A stretch of 64,000 nt of DNA, taken from JBKBKC01 sp046294265 (lineage in GTDB: Bacteria > Pseudomonadota > Alphaproteobacteria > Rhodobacterales > Rhodobacteraceae). The notes under the pieces were generated by a model, which worked only from the letters and a program-made list of their open reading frames with translations, was not told the DNA's origin and ran no database searches. The first letter of the stretch is position 1. Each line of letters begins with the position of its first letter. The stretch covers positions 152,534-216,533 of the forward strand of contig JBKBKC010000008.1 of NCBI GenBank assembly GCA_046294265.1. Direction: 5' to 3'. Below, in pieces: positions 18,183-25,401 of this stretch. Position numbers and translations under genes: made by a program.

Positions 18183-18821
18183 ATGGCCGCGATCCGCATC
18201 CTGTCCCTGGTGGCGGCGTTTCTTCTGTGGGCCGGAGTGGCCCCCGCGCAGGTCTCGGTCCAGACCGAGGGCGGCATGCAGGTGATGAGCAAGGCCCAGC
18301 TTGGCCCCAACCAGCGCAGCGGATTCAACCGCTTTCGCGCCCGCGCGCGCGAGTTTCACGGCGCCTTCTATATCTCCATCGGATCGGATGATGCCAGCTG
18401 GTGGGTGGACGAACACCGGCTGGAGGATGCCAAGACCTCGGCCAAGCGCAACTGCGAGGCGTTCCAGAGGGTGAAGGGCAAGCCCTGCGTCCTTTATGCC
18501 CAGCTTGTGCCCACCGGCGCGGCCAAGGGGCAGGGCAAGCTCTTGCGCAATGTCAACTTCACGCTTGCGCGGGAACTTGCGCGCTCGATGGGCAAGGGTG
18601 GCGGGGGCAGCCACACGGCCGTTGCCGCCGACCGGGCGGGAAGCTGGGGCATGTCCTGGGGCCAGGCCTCGCGGGATGCCGCGCGCAAGGACGCGCTGGT
18701 GATCTGCAACCGCCGTCTGGCCGACAAGAACTACCGCGAGCAGATGGCGCCCGCCGCGTTCAACGCGGCACTGTCGGCGGGGCGGTTCGACTGCAGGCTG
18801 GTGGCGGAGTGGCAGCGCTGA
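18183..18821 (+). CDS. Secreted hypothetical protein, 212 aa
   Basis: The ATG follows TTGGAGGG at 18172-18178. A Sec signal peptide (about 1-22, cut after APA or nearby) precedes a mature protein of about 190 residues. There is a basic RFRARAREFHGAFYISIGSDDASWWVDEHRLEDAK region and two further cysteine-bearing segments (AKRNCEAFQRVKGKPCVLYAQL and ALVICNRRL). Repeated short Lys/Arg-Ala blocks suggest two related subdomains. I do not recognise the family and assign no function. It lies on the opposite strand between the ilv subunit genes. Confidence 0.75.
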   Translation: MAAIRILSLVAAFLLWAGVAPAQVSVQTEGGMQVMSKAQLGPNQRSGFNRFRARAREFHGAFYISIGSDDASWWVDEHRLEDAKTSAKRNCEAFQRVKGKPCVLYAQLVPTGAAKGQGKLLRNVNFTLARELARSMGKGGGGSHTAVAADRAGSWGMSWGQASRDAARKDALVICNRRLADKNYREQMAPAAFNAALSAGRFDCRLVAEWQR

Positions 18822-18861
18822 TCCGGGGTCGGGCTGCGTTTCGGGCCGCCCCCCCACCCCA

Positions 18862-18886
18862 TCCCTCCCCCACGGGGGGGGAGGGA
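18862..18886. terminator. GC-rich hairpin between convergent genes
   Basis: TCCCTCCCCC (18862-18871) pairs perfectly with GGGGGAGGGA (18877-18886) across a five-base loop. It stands between the stop of the secreted-protein gene and the stop of the large acetolactate synthase gene, which converge here. There is no T-tract on either side, so it may be a weak or bidirectional stop. Confidence 0.5.
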
Positions 18887-18930
18887 GGCGCCTTGTGTCC
18901 TGTGCGGTGCTCATGTCGCGGCGCCGCGAG

Positions 18931-20718
18931 TCACACCAGCACCGCGCCCCGTGCCCCGATCACGCCCTGCGTATCCGCGTCGCCCAGAAGCATCTCGTTG
19001 TGCGGCTTGCCCGACGGGATCATGGGAAAACAGTTTTCGTGCTTTTCCACCAGGCAGTCAAAGATCACCGGCCCGTCATAGGCCAGCATCTCGTGGATGG
19101 CGTCGTCGAGGTCATTGGGATCGGAGCACTTGATCCCCTTGCAGCCAAAGGCCTCGGCCAGTTTCACGAAATCGGGCAGGCTTTCGGACCAGCTTTGCGA
19201 ATAGCGCTCGCCGTGCAGCAATTCCTGCCACTGGCGCACCATGCCGAGGCGTTCGTTGTTCAGGATGAACTGCTTGACGGGCGCGCGGAACTGGATCGCC
19301 GTCCCCATCTCCTGCATGTTCATCAGCCAGGACGCCTCACCGGCCACGTTGATCACCAGCGCGTCGGGATGCGCGATCTGCACGCCGATGCTGGCGGGCA
19401 GGCCATAGCCCATGGTGCCAAGGCCCCCGGAGGTCATCCAGCGGTTCGGGTCCTGAAAGCCCAGGAACTGCGCCGCCCACATCTGGTGCTGGCCGACCTC
19501 GGTGCAGATGTAGCGGTCGCGCCGGTGGGCGGTCAGCGCCTCCAGCCGCTGCAGGGCGTATTGCGGTTTGATGATGGTGTCGGAGTTCTTGTAGGTCAGG
19601 CAGCGGACGGCCCGCCATTCGGCGATGGTTTCCCACCATTTCGCCAGCCCTTCGGCATTCACCCGCGATCCCCGCGCCTTCCACTGGCGCAGCGCTTCTT
19701 CCAGCACATGCGCCACGTCGCCGATGATGCCCACATCGGCGCGGATCACCTTGTTGATGGAGGAGGGGTCGATGTCGATGTGGATCTTGCGCGAATGGGG
19801 GCTGAAATCCTTGATCCGCCCGGTGATGCGGTCGTCAAAGCGGGCACCCACGTTGATCATCAGGTCGCAGCCGTGCATGGCGAGGTTCGCCTCATAGAGC
19901 CCGTGCATCCCCAGCATGCCCAGCCAGTGCTTGCCCGCCGCCGGATAGGCGCCAAGGCCCATGAGGGTGGAGGTGATCGGAAACCCCGTCGCCTCGACGA
20001 ATTCGCGCAACAGCCGGCTGGCCTCCGGCCCTGCGTTGATCACGCCGCCGCCGGTATAGAACACCGGGCGCTCGGCCGTCTCCATCATCTCGACCATGCG
20101 GGCGATGGCCTCGGGGTCGCCTTTCACCTTCGGCTGGTAATGGGCGGTGCGGGCGCGGGCGGGCGGGGTGTAGGTGGCGGTGGCGAATTGCACGTCCTTG
20201 GGGATATCGACCAGCACCGGGCCGGGGCGGCCCTTGGTGGCCACATGGAAGGCCTGGTGGATCACGTCCGACAGCTTTTCGGTGTCCTTCACCAGCCAGT
20301 TCATCTTGGTGCAGGGGCGGGTGATGCCGACGGTATCGGCCTCCTGGAACCCGTCGGTGCCGATCATGAAGGTGGGCACCTGGCCCGTCAGCACCACGAG
20401 CGGGATCGAATCCATCAGCGCATCCACCAGGCCCGTGACGGCATTGGTGGCGCCGGGGCCCGAGGTCACCAGCACCACGCCGGGCTTGCCGGTCGAGCGG
20501 GCATAGCCCTCGGCCATGTGCACCGCACCCTGTTCGTGGCGCACAAGGATGTGACGGATGTCGTTTTGCTGGAAGATCTCGTCATAGATCGGCAGCACCG
20601 CGCCGCCGGGATAACCGAATACGGTGTCCACCCCCTGATCCTTGAGGGCCTGAACCACCATCCGCGCGCCGGTCATCTGCTGTGTTCCAGTCTGGGTGCC
20701 GGTCATCTGTTCGGTCAT
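18931..20718 (-). CDS. ilvB: Acetolactate synthase, large (catalytic) subunit
   Basis: This ThDP- and FAD-dependent enzyme condenses pyruvate with pyruvate or 2-oxobutyrate for branched-chain amino acid synthesis. The 595-residue protein has the three expected domains. Catalytic Glu62 lies in VRHEQGAVHMAEGYAR. The metal/ThDP motif, usually GDG...N, reads GEA (460-462) with Asn at 487-488. The start ATG at 20716-20718 is preferred to an extended frame that would read through the attenuator. Expression is probably controlled by the leader at 20753-20853. The small-subunit gene lies 0.8 kb downstream beyond an opposite-strand gene. Confidence 0.95.
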   Translation of the reverse strand: MTEQMTGTQTGTQQMTGARMVVQALKDQGVDTVFGYPGGAVLPIYDEIFQQNDIRHILVRHEQGAVHMAEGYARSTGKPGVVLVTSGPGATNAVTGLVDALMDSIPLVVLTGQVPTFMIGTDGFQEADTVGITRPCTKMNWLVKDTEKLSDVIHQAFHVATKGRPGPVLVDIPKDVQFATATYTPPARARTAHYQPKVKGDPEAIARMVEMMETAERPVFYTGGGVINAGPEASRLLREFVEATGFPITSTLMGLGAYPAAGKHWLGMLGMHGLYEANLAMHGCDLMINVGARFDDRITGRIKDFSPHSRKIHIDIDPSSINKVIRADVGIIGDVAHVLEEALRQWKARGSRVNAEGLAKWWETIAEWRAVRCLTYKNSDTIIKPQYALQRLEALTAHRRDRYICTEVGQHQMWAAQFLGFQDPNRWMTSGGLGTMGYGLPASIGVQIAHPDALVINVAGEASWLMNMQEMGTAIQFRAPVKQFILNNERLGMVRQWQELLHGERYSQSWSESLPDFVKLAEAFGCKGIKCSDPNDLDDAIHEMLAYDGPVIFDCLVEKHENCFPMIPSGKPHNEMLLGDADTQGVIGARGAVLV

Positions 20719-20752
20719 CGTCTTCGTCCTTCCAAAACCCCGTATCCGCAAC

Positions 20753-20780
20753 AAAAAGCCCCCGAAGGTCTTTCGGGGGC
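20753..20780 (-). terminator. Attenuator terminator of the ilv leader
   Basis: On the minus strand GCCCCCGAA (20772-20780) pairs perfectly with TTCGGGGGC (20758-20766) around AGACC and is followed at once by TTTTT (20753-20757). This is a classical intrinsic terminator placed between the leader peptide stop (20806) and the ilvB ATG (20718), as expected for ribosome-mediated attenuation. Alternative antiterminator pairing was not worked out in detail. Confidence 0.85.
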
Positions 20781-20805
20781 GCATGGGAACCGTGATGGTC
20801 AACCG

Positions 20806-20853
20806 TTACCGGCCCATGCGCCTGTTCCCTACGATGACGACTGGTCCCGTCAT
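20806..20853 (-). CDS. ilv leader peptide
   Basis: This 15-codon open frame encodes MTGPVVIVGNRRMGR and stops with TAA. Four consecutive branched-chain codons (Val-Val-Ile-Val) make it a sensor of charged tRNA(Val) and tRNA(Ile). Its ATG follows GGAGGG seven bases upstream and starts about 20 bases after the predicted transcription start. It sits 25 bases before the attenuator hairpin. The combination of position, codons and ribosome-binding site makes this a well-supported leader, although no Leu codon is present. Confidence 0.8.
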   Translation of the reverse strand: MTGPVVIVGNRRMGR

Positions 20854-20878
20854 GGCCGTTCCCTCCGTTGCGTCGCGG

Positions 20879-20907
20879 ACATTAGGCGGGGCCTCAAGGG
20901 GCGTCAA
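20879..20907 (-). promoter_or_regulatory. Promoter of the ilv leader-ilvB transcript
   Basis: Minus-strand TTGACG (20902-20907) and TAATGT (20879-20884) are separated by exactly 17 bases. Matches to the sigma-70 consensus are 5/6 and 4/6. Transcription would begin near 20871, just ahead of the leader peptide ribosome-binding site. This is the best promoter-like sequence in the 418-base gap between ilvB and phoX. The rest of the gap (20908-21070) shows nothing I can name. Confidence 0.65.
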
Positions 20908-21074
20908 TGGCAAAAACGTTGGGAAAATGTCGGAGGATGGTGGTGTTTTGGCATATTGTTGCGGCGGCACGGTGTTTTGCGACACTTGTGCAAACAATAT
21001 GGACGGGCAAGCGCCGCGCATCTGCCCCGAGTCGGCCCCGCGCAAGGGGTGGCCTGCGTGTCGCGGCGCACGAG

Positions 21075-21103
21075 AAAACCCCGCCCCGACGTTCGGGGCG
21101 GGG
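21075..21103 (-). terminator. Intrinsic terminator of phoX
   Basis: Read on the minus strand, CCCCGCCCCGA and TCGGGGCGGGG (21079-21089 and 21093-21103) form an 11-bp perfect stem with a 3-base loop. TTTTCT follows. It starts about 34 bases after the phoX stop, as expected for a rho-independent terminator. Confidence 0.85.
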
Positions 21104-21136
21104 CAGGTGATGGCCTTTTGCCCGTGCGGACCCGGA

Positions 21137-23170
21137 TCAGGCGCCGATCACGCCGCCATCCTCGCGCGTGATGACCAGCGTGGCCGACCGCGGCGGGCTG
21201 CCGTCATAATCGGGAAAGCCCGAGCCATAGTCTCCGGCCGCGAACTGCGCGTCGCTGGCATGGGCGCCCGGATGCTGGACGTTCACGAACATCGTCTTGC
21301 CGTCCGGCGTGGTGACGACGCCGGTGATCTCCTGCCCCCAGGGACCGGTCAGGAACCGCCGGATCTCGCCGGTCCTGGGGTCGGCGGCCAGCATCTGGTT
21401 CATCCCGAACGGGGCCAGCGGGCCGGTATGGTCGGGCCCGATATCGCCCATGTCGGTCTGGATCCACAGCCGGCTGTCCTGGTCGCACCAGATGCCGTCG
21501 GGGCAGGCGAACATGTTGTCGTCGGTCAGCGCCTGGCCTGCGAAGGTGGCCGAGGTGGTCTTGGTGCCCGCCAGCACGAACAGGTTCCAGCTGAAGGTGG
21601 TGCCGGTGAAATCCGCGCCCGCCTCTTTCCAGCGCACGATCGCGCCAAAGAAGTTTTCGGCCCGCGGATTGACCGCATCCACCTGGGTCTGGGCGCGGCG
21701 GCTGTTGTTGGTCAGCGCGAAATAGACCTCGCTCGTGGCCGGGTCGATGGCACCCCATTCGGGGCGGTCCATCTTGGTGGCCCCGGCCTTGTCGGCGGCG
21801 GCACGGGCGTTCACCAGGATGTCGGCCAGATCGGCAAAGCCGTTCTCGGGCGTCAGACCGTTCTGGCCCGGCGCCAGCGCCAGCCATTCACCGCTGCCGT
21901 CCGGATTGAACTTTGCGGCGTAAAGCGTGCCCTCGTCCAGGATCTCGCCGCGCACGCCCTCTGCATAGGGGGCCGCCGAGACAAACTTGTAGATATATTC
22001 GAACCGCGCATCGTCGCCCGAATAGCAGACCACGGGCTTTCCCGCCTCTGCTGCGTGGAACACCACGCCCTCATGCGCGAAGCGGCCCAGATGGGTGCGC
22101 TTGACGGGGGTGGAGGCGGGATCGAAGGGGTCGATCTCGACGATCCAGCCAAAGGTATTGGGTTCGTTGCGATAATCCTCGGCGGCCGAGGCGCCCTTGG
22201 CCGTGGCGTCGAACCGGGCGAACAGCTCGTCTCCCGAGGCCGCGCGGTCCCACTGATACCGGCCGTCCTTGTTCGGCACGCCATAGCGCTTGTGCTCGCG
22301 CGGCATGTCCTCGGTGCGGTTGACGAAATACCCCGCCCAGTTCTCTTCCGCCGTCAGATAGGTGTTCCAGGGCGTCACGCCATGGGCGCAGTTGTTCATG
22401 GTGCCACGCGCGCGGGTGCCATCGGGCGAAAAGCGCGTGACCACATGGCCCGACCCGCGCACCGGACCCGCGATCTGCATCTCGGTGCCGGCGGTGATGC
22501 GGCGGTTGCGCGGATCCATCACCACGGCCCACTGGCCATCGCCCCCGCGCGTGGTCCGATAGATCGACACGCCGTTTCCGTTCATCTCGGCCAGCACCTC
22601 GTCATCGTCGCGCGCCTCGCCGCTCAGCACGACGCCGTTGCGGTTGATCGGCTGGCCCTTCCACTTCTGGGCATTGTAAAGCCGCGGCTCGACATATTCA
22701 TGGTTCACCGCGATCAGCCCGTCCGAGGATGACCCGTCGATGGGAAAGAAATGCATCCCGTCATGGTGGCTGCCCACCTGGCCGGCCTGCGCCGCCCCGC
22801 TCACGGCGCCGGGCGCATAGGCGGGCGCGCCCTCCAGGATCGGCGTGCCCCAGGGGGCCAGCACCTGCACGCGGTAGCCTGCGGGCACCACCACCGTATC
22901 CGCCGTCGAGACCGGCACCGGCGCAAAGCCCAAAAGCGCCGAAGGCGCGGCGCTCTGCGCCAGCGCCGCGCGCGGGCCGGTCATGACCATGCCGCTGGTC
23001 GCCACCGCGGCCAGCCCGCCGAACAGGAAGGACCGGCGGCTGGCGCGGGCCTCCTCCATGATGTCATAGAACGTCGGGTTTCCCGAGGGGTTCGAGGGCA
23101 GCTCGTCGCCATGCTCAAAGCCGGGGGTCTGGGTGGGATCGTCCAGATAGTCGCGTTCGAAATCTTTCAT
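21137..23170 (-). CDS. phoX: PhoX-family (DUF839) alkaline phosphatase, Tat-exported
   Basis: The 677-residue protein has a twin-arginine motif SRRSFLFGG (Arg45-Arg46) followed by a hydrophobic stretch and ALAQ. Its N region of about 44 residues is unusually long but typical of this family. The mature part contains PhoX blocks such as VNHEYVEPR, NNCAHGVTPWNTYLTAEEN and WIVEIDPFDP. PhoX enzymes are calcium- and iron-dependent phosphomonoesterases of the periplasm, usually induced by phosphate starvation. The start at 23168-23170 gives the shortest sensible Tat signal. A Pho-box-like sequence lies 86 bases upstream. DUF839 also includes proteins with no phosphatase data. Confidence 0.85.
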   Translation of the reverse strand: MKDFERDYLDDPTQTPGFEHGDELPSNPSGNPTFYDIMEEARASRRSFLFGGLAAVATSGMVMTGPRAALAQSAAPSALLGFAPVPVSTADTVVVPAGYRVQVLAPWGTPILEGAPAYAPGAVSGAAQAGQVGSHHDGMHFFPIDGSSSDGLIAVNHEYVEPRLYNAQKWKGQPINRNGVVLSGEARDDDEVLAEMNGNGVSIYRTTRGGDGQWAVVMDPRNRRITAGTEMQIAGPVRGSGHVVTRFSPDGTRARGTMNNCAHGVTPWNTYLTAEENWAGYFVNRTEDMPREHKRYGVPNKDGRYQWDRAASGDELFARFDATAKGASAAEDYRNEPNTFGWIVEIDPFDPASTPVKRTHLGRFAHEGVVFHAAEAGKPVVCYSGDDARFEYIYKFVSAAPYAEGVRGEILDEGTLYAAKFNPDGSGEWLALAPGQNGLTPENGFADLADILVNARAAADKAGATKMDRPEWGAIDPATSEVYFALTNNSRRAQTQVDAVNPRAENFFGAIVRWKEAGADFTGTTFSWNLFVLAGTKTTSATFAGQALTDDNMFACPDGIWCDQDSRLWIQTDMGDIGPDHTGPLAPFGMNQMLAADPRTGEIRRFLTGPWGQEITGVVTTPDGKTMFVNVQHPGAHASDAQFAAGDYGSGFPDYDGSPPRSATLVITREDGGVIGA

Positions 23171-23255
23171 GCGGGGCTCCATGGGATTCAGGATGCGCGG
23201 GTGAAGGCGGGGGGACACGCGCACCGCAAGACCACATGATTCCCGCAAAACGCGA

Positions 23256-23273
23256 ATGTCGCCTGTCTGACAG
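23256..23273 (-). promoter_or_regulatory. Possible Pho box upstream of phoX
   Basis: The minus strand reads CTGTCAG-ACAG-GCGACAT, resembling the PhoB pattern of two CTGTCAT-like 7-mers 11 bases apart. The first half matches 6/7, the second only about 4/7. It is 86 bases from the phoX ATG. The core also forms a near-palindrome (CTGTCTGACAG on the plus strand), so another regulator is possible. Confidence 0.35.
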
Positions 23274-23291
23274 TCCCGTGAACCTCGCATG

Positions 23292-24206
23292 TCAGATCAC
23301 AGCCATCGCCGCCACATAGCCCGCATAGACCAGCAGGAACCCAACCCCCGCGATGCGCGGCACCCCGCCCCGCCACCACAGCACCGCGACCAGCGCGGCG
23401 GAGACCGCGATCATCACCGGAACATCCACCGCCAGGAACCGCGCCTCGGCGGCAAAGGGCGCGATCACCGCCGTCATGCCCAGAATGGCCAGGATGTTGA
23501 ACACGTTGGACCCGATCACGTTGCCGAGGGCGATCTCGCGCTCGCCCTTCAGCGCGGCCGCGACCGAGGTGGCCAGTTCGGGCAAGGACGTGCCGACGGC
23601 CACGATTGTCAGCCCGATCACCGCCTCGGCCACGCCCAGGCCCCGCGCGATCAGCGTGGCGCTGTCCACCATCAATTTCGCACCCGCCACCAACCCCACA
23701 AGGCCCGCCGCGATGAAGAGCCCGGCCCTGAGCGCCGGCATCACCGCCACCTCGGGCGCCGCACCGATGCCTATCTGGCGAAACGCTAGGCCCACATAGA
23801 CCGCGATCCCGGCCAGCAGCGCCAGACCCTCCAGCCGCCCGACCTGCCCGTCCCAGAGCACGGGCAGACAGACCAGCGCCGCCGCCATCATCCAGGCAAG
23901 GTCTTTCCGCAGTCCGGCAAAGGCCGCCGCCACCGGCCCCACCACCGCCGAAAGCCCCAGGATCAACAGGATGTTGGCGGTGTTCGACCCCACCACATTC
24001 CCCAGCGCGATGCCGCCCGCGCCCTTCCACGCCGCCTGCACCGAGACCAGCAGTTCGGGCAGCGAGGTGCCGAAGCCCACGATCGTCAGCCCGATCACCA
24101 GCGGCGGCACCCGAAACCGCAGCGCCAGCGCCGAGGCCCCCCGCACCAGCCCGTCGCCCCCCGCCACCAGAAGCACCAGCCCCAGCCCGAACAGCAGATA
24201 TGTCAA
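23292..24206 (-). CDS. Na+/Ca2+ exchanger family protein (YrbG-like)
   Basis: This 304-residue protein has ten or so hydrophobic segments and the two inverted alpha-repeats of the CaCA superfamily. They read GLTIVGFGTSLPELLVS in the first half and GLTIVAVGTSLPELATS in the second. The repeated GNVVGSNTANI / GNVIGSNVFNI motifs hold cation-binding residues. The family exchanges calcium for sodium or protons at the inner membrane. The start appears to be TTG at 24204-24206 with GGGGGAT just upstream, as no ATG is suitably placed. It lies upstream of phoX on the same strand; co-expression is possible but the gap has its own signals. Confidence 0.9.
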   Translation of the reverse strand: MTYLLFGLGLVLLVAGGDGLVRGASALALRFRVPPLVIGLTIVGFGTSLPELLVSVQAAWKGAGGIALGNVVGSNTANILLILGLSAVVGPVAAAFAGLRKDLAWMMAAALVCLPVLWDGQVGRLEGLALLAGIAVYVGLAFRQIGIGAAPEVAVMPALRAGLFIAAGLVGLVAGAKLMVDSATLIARGLGVAEAVIGLTIVAVGTSLPELATSVAAALKGEREIALGNVIGSNVFNILAILGMTAVIAPFAAEARFLAVDVPVMIAVSAALVAVLWWRGGVPRIAGVGFLLVYAGYVAAMAVI

Positions 24207-24287
24207 GATGATCCCCCGCCGCCCGTCCGCCGGGCGATGCCGGGCAAGGTGGCGATGCCAATCGCCCGCGGGAAGGGGGCACCGCGC

Positions 24288-24674
24288 CTATCTTTCGAAA
24301 TGCACCGCCGCCACCTTGTTGCCGTCCGGATCGCGCACGTAGGCGGCGTAGAACCCGGCCCCATACTGCGGACGCAGCCCCGGCGCGCCCTCGTCCGCAC
24401 CGCCCTGCGCCAGTGCGGCCGCGTGGAACGCCTCCACAGCCGCGCGGCTCGACGCGGCAAAGGCCACCATCGCGCCATTGCCCGCGCGCGCGGGCCCGCC
24501 GTCAAAGGGCCGTGTCACCCACAGATGCACCCCCGGCTCCGCTTGCCCCCAGGCCGAGGAGGTATCGTCATCATACTCTGCCACCCGGCCCAACCCTAGC
24601 GGGGCCAGCACCGCATCCCAGAACCCCCGCGCCCGCGCGATGTCATCGGTTCCCAGACAGACATAACTGATCAC
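24288..24674 (-). CDS. VOC/glyoxalase-family protein
   Basis: This 128-residue single-domain protein has the vicinal-oxygen-chelate pattern. It starts VISYVCLGTDDIARARGFWDAVLAPLG, has a central GVHLWVTRPF strand, and ends YAAYVRDPDGNKVAAVHFER with a C-terminal metal-ligand Glu. The start is GTG at 24672-24674 with AAGGGAT upstream; a longer frame runs into the family-1 repeat and is rejected. The family includes lyases, dioxygenases and resistance proteins, so the substrate is unknown. Confidence 0.8.
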   Translation of the reverse strand: MISYVCLGTDDIARARGFWDAVLAPLGLGRVAEYDDDTSSAWGQAEPGVHLWVTRPFDGGPARAGNGAMVAFAASSRAAVEAFHAAALAQGGADEGAPGLRPQYGAGFYAAYVRDPDGNKVAAVHFER

Positions 24675-24684
24675 GCGGCAATCC

Positions 24685-24733
24685 CTTTCATCTTGGTGCA
24701 AATATCCTCGGGGTCCGGGGGTGAAACCCCCGG
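24685..24733 (+). repeat. Dispersed intergenic repeat, family 1, with hairpin
   Basis: CTTTCATCTTGGTGCAAATA continues with TCCTCGGGGTCC and the hairpin CCGGGGG-TGAAA-CCCCCGG (24715-24733). A near-identical element lies in inverse orientation at 45749-45803. It is just downstream of the response-regulator stop on the minus strand, so the hairpin may end that transcript. Confidence 0.7.
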
Positions 24734-24759
24734 CGCCCTCCACCGGCGCGACCGGCGCC

Positions 24760-25401
24760 CTACCGCCCCGTGCCCTGCAAGACCCCGTGTTCCAGCGCAT
24801 AGCGCGTGAGGCCCGCAGTCGAGGCGATGCCCAGCTTGCGCTTGATGTTCTTCCTGTGCGTCTCGACCGTGCGCACGCTGATCTCCAGCGTCAGCGCCAC
24901 CTGCTTGTTCGACCGGCCCTGCGCCAGTTCCAGCAGGATCGTCTGCTCGCGCCCCGTCAGCGGCTCGCGCCCGCCCGAGGCCTGCGGTCCCAGGCAGGCA
25001 GTGGCACCGGTGCACAGATAGCGCTCGCCCAGCATCACCGTGTCGATGGCCAGCTTCACCTCTTCGGTCGGCACATCCTTCAGGACATAGCCCATCGCCC
25101 CGTGGCGCAGCGCGGTCGAGACATATTCGGGGCTGTCATGCATCGACAGGATCAGGATGCGCGTGTCGGGGCGGCGTTCCAGGATGATCTCGGTCGCGGC
25201 CAACCCGTTCACCTGCGGCATGTTCAGATCCAGCAGCATCACGTCGGGGTCAAGCTCCACCACCCGGTCGATGGCCTCGCGGCCATTGGACAGCGTGCCC
25301 ACCACCGCGATGTCGTCATAGGTTTCCAGAATGGCGCGGATGCCCTGCGCCACCATCGGGTGATCGTCCACGATCACCACGCGCGTCCTGTCAGGCGTCA
25401 T
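24760..25401 (-). CDS. NarL/FixJ-type response regulator
   Basis: This 213-residue two-domain regulator has an N-terminal receiver domain with phospho-acceptor Asp58 (VMLLDLN) and acidic residues VDDH at 11-14. A C-terminal LuxR-type HTH follows (about 145-205; LTGREQTILLELAQGRSNKQ then SVRTVETHRKNIKRKLGI). Its start overlaps the kinase gene by four bases, so both are translated together. With the kinase it diverges from the TRAP transporter genes, which are the likely target. The substrate signal is inferred from the kinase sensor domain. Confidence 0.93.
   Translation of the reverse strand: MTPDRTRVVIVDDHPMVAQGIRAILETYDDIAVVGTLSNGREAIDRVVELDPDVMLLDLNMPQVNGLAATEIILERRPDTRILILSMHDSPEYVSTALRHGAMGYVLKDVPTEEVKLAIDTVMLGERYLCTGATACLGPQASGGREPLTGREQTILLELAQGRSNKQVALTLEISVRTVETHRKNIKRKLGIASTAGLTRYALEHGVLQGTGR

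Noticed and set aside
20719..20802. Extended N terminus of IlvB
   Set aside because: It would translate the attenuator hairpin; the ATG at 20718 fits the family.
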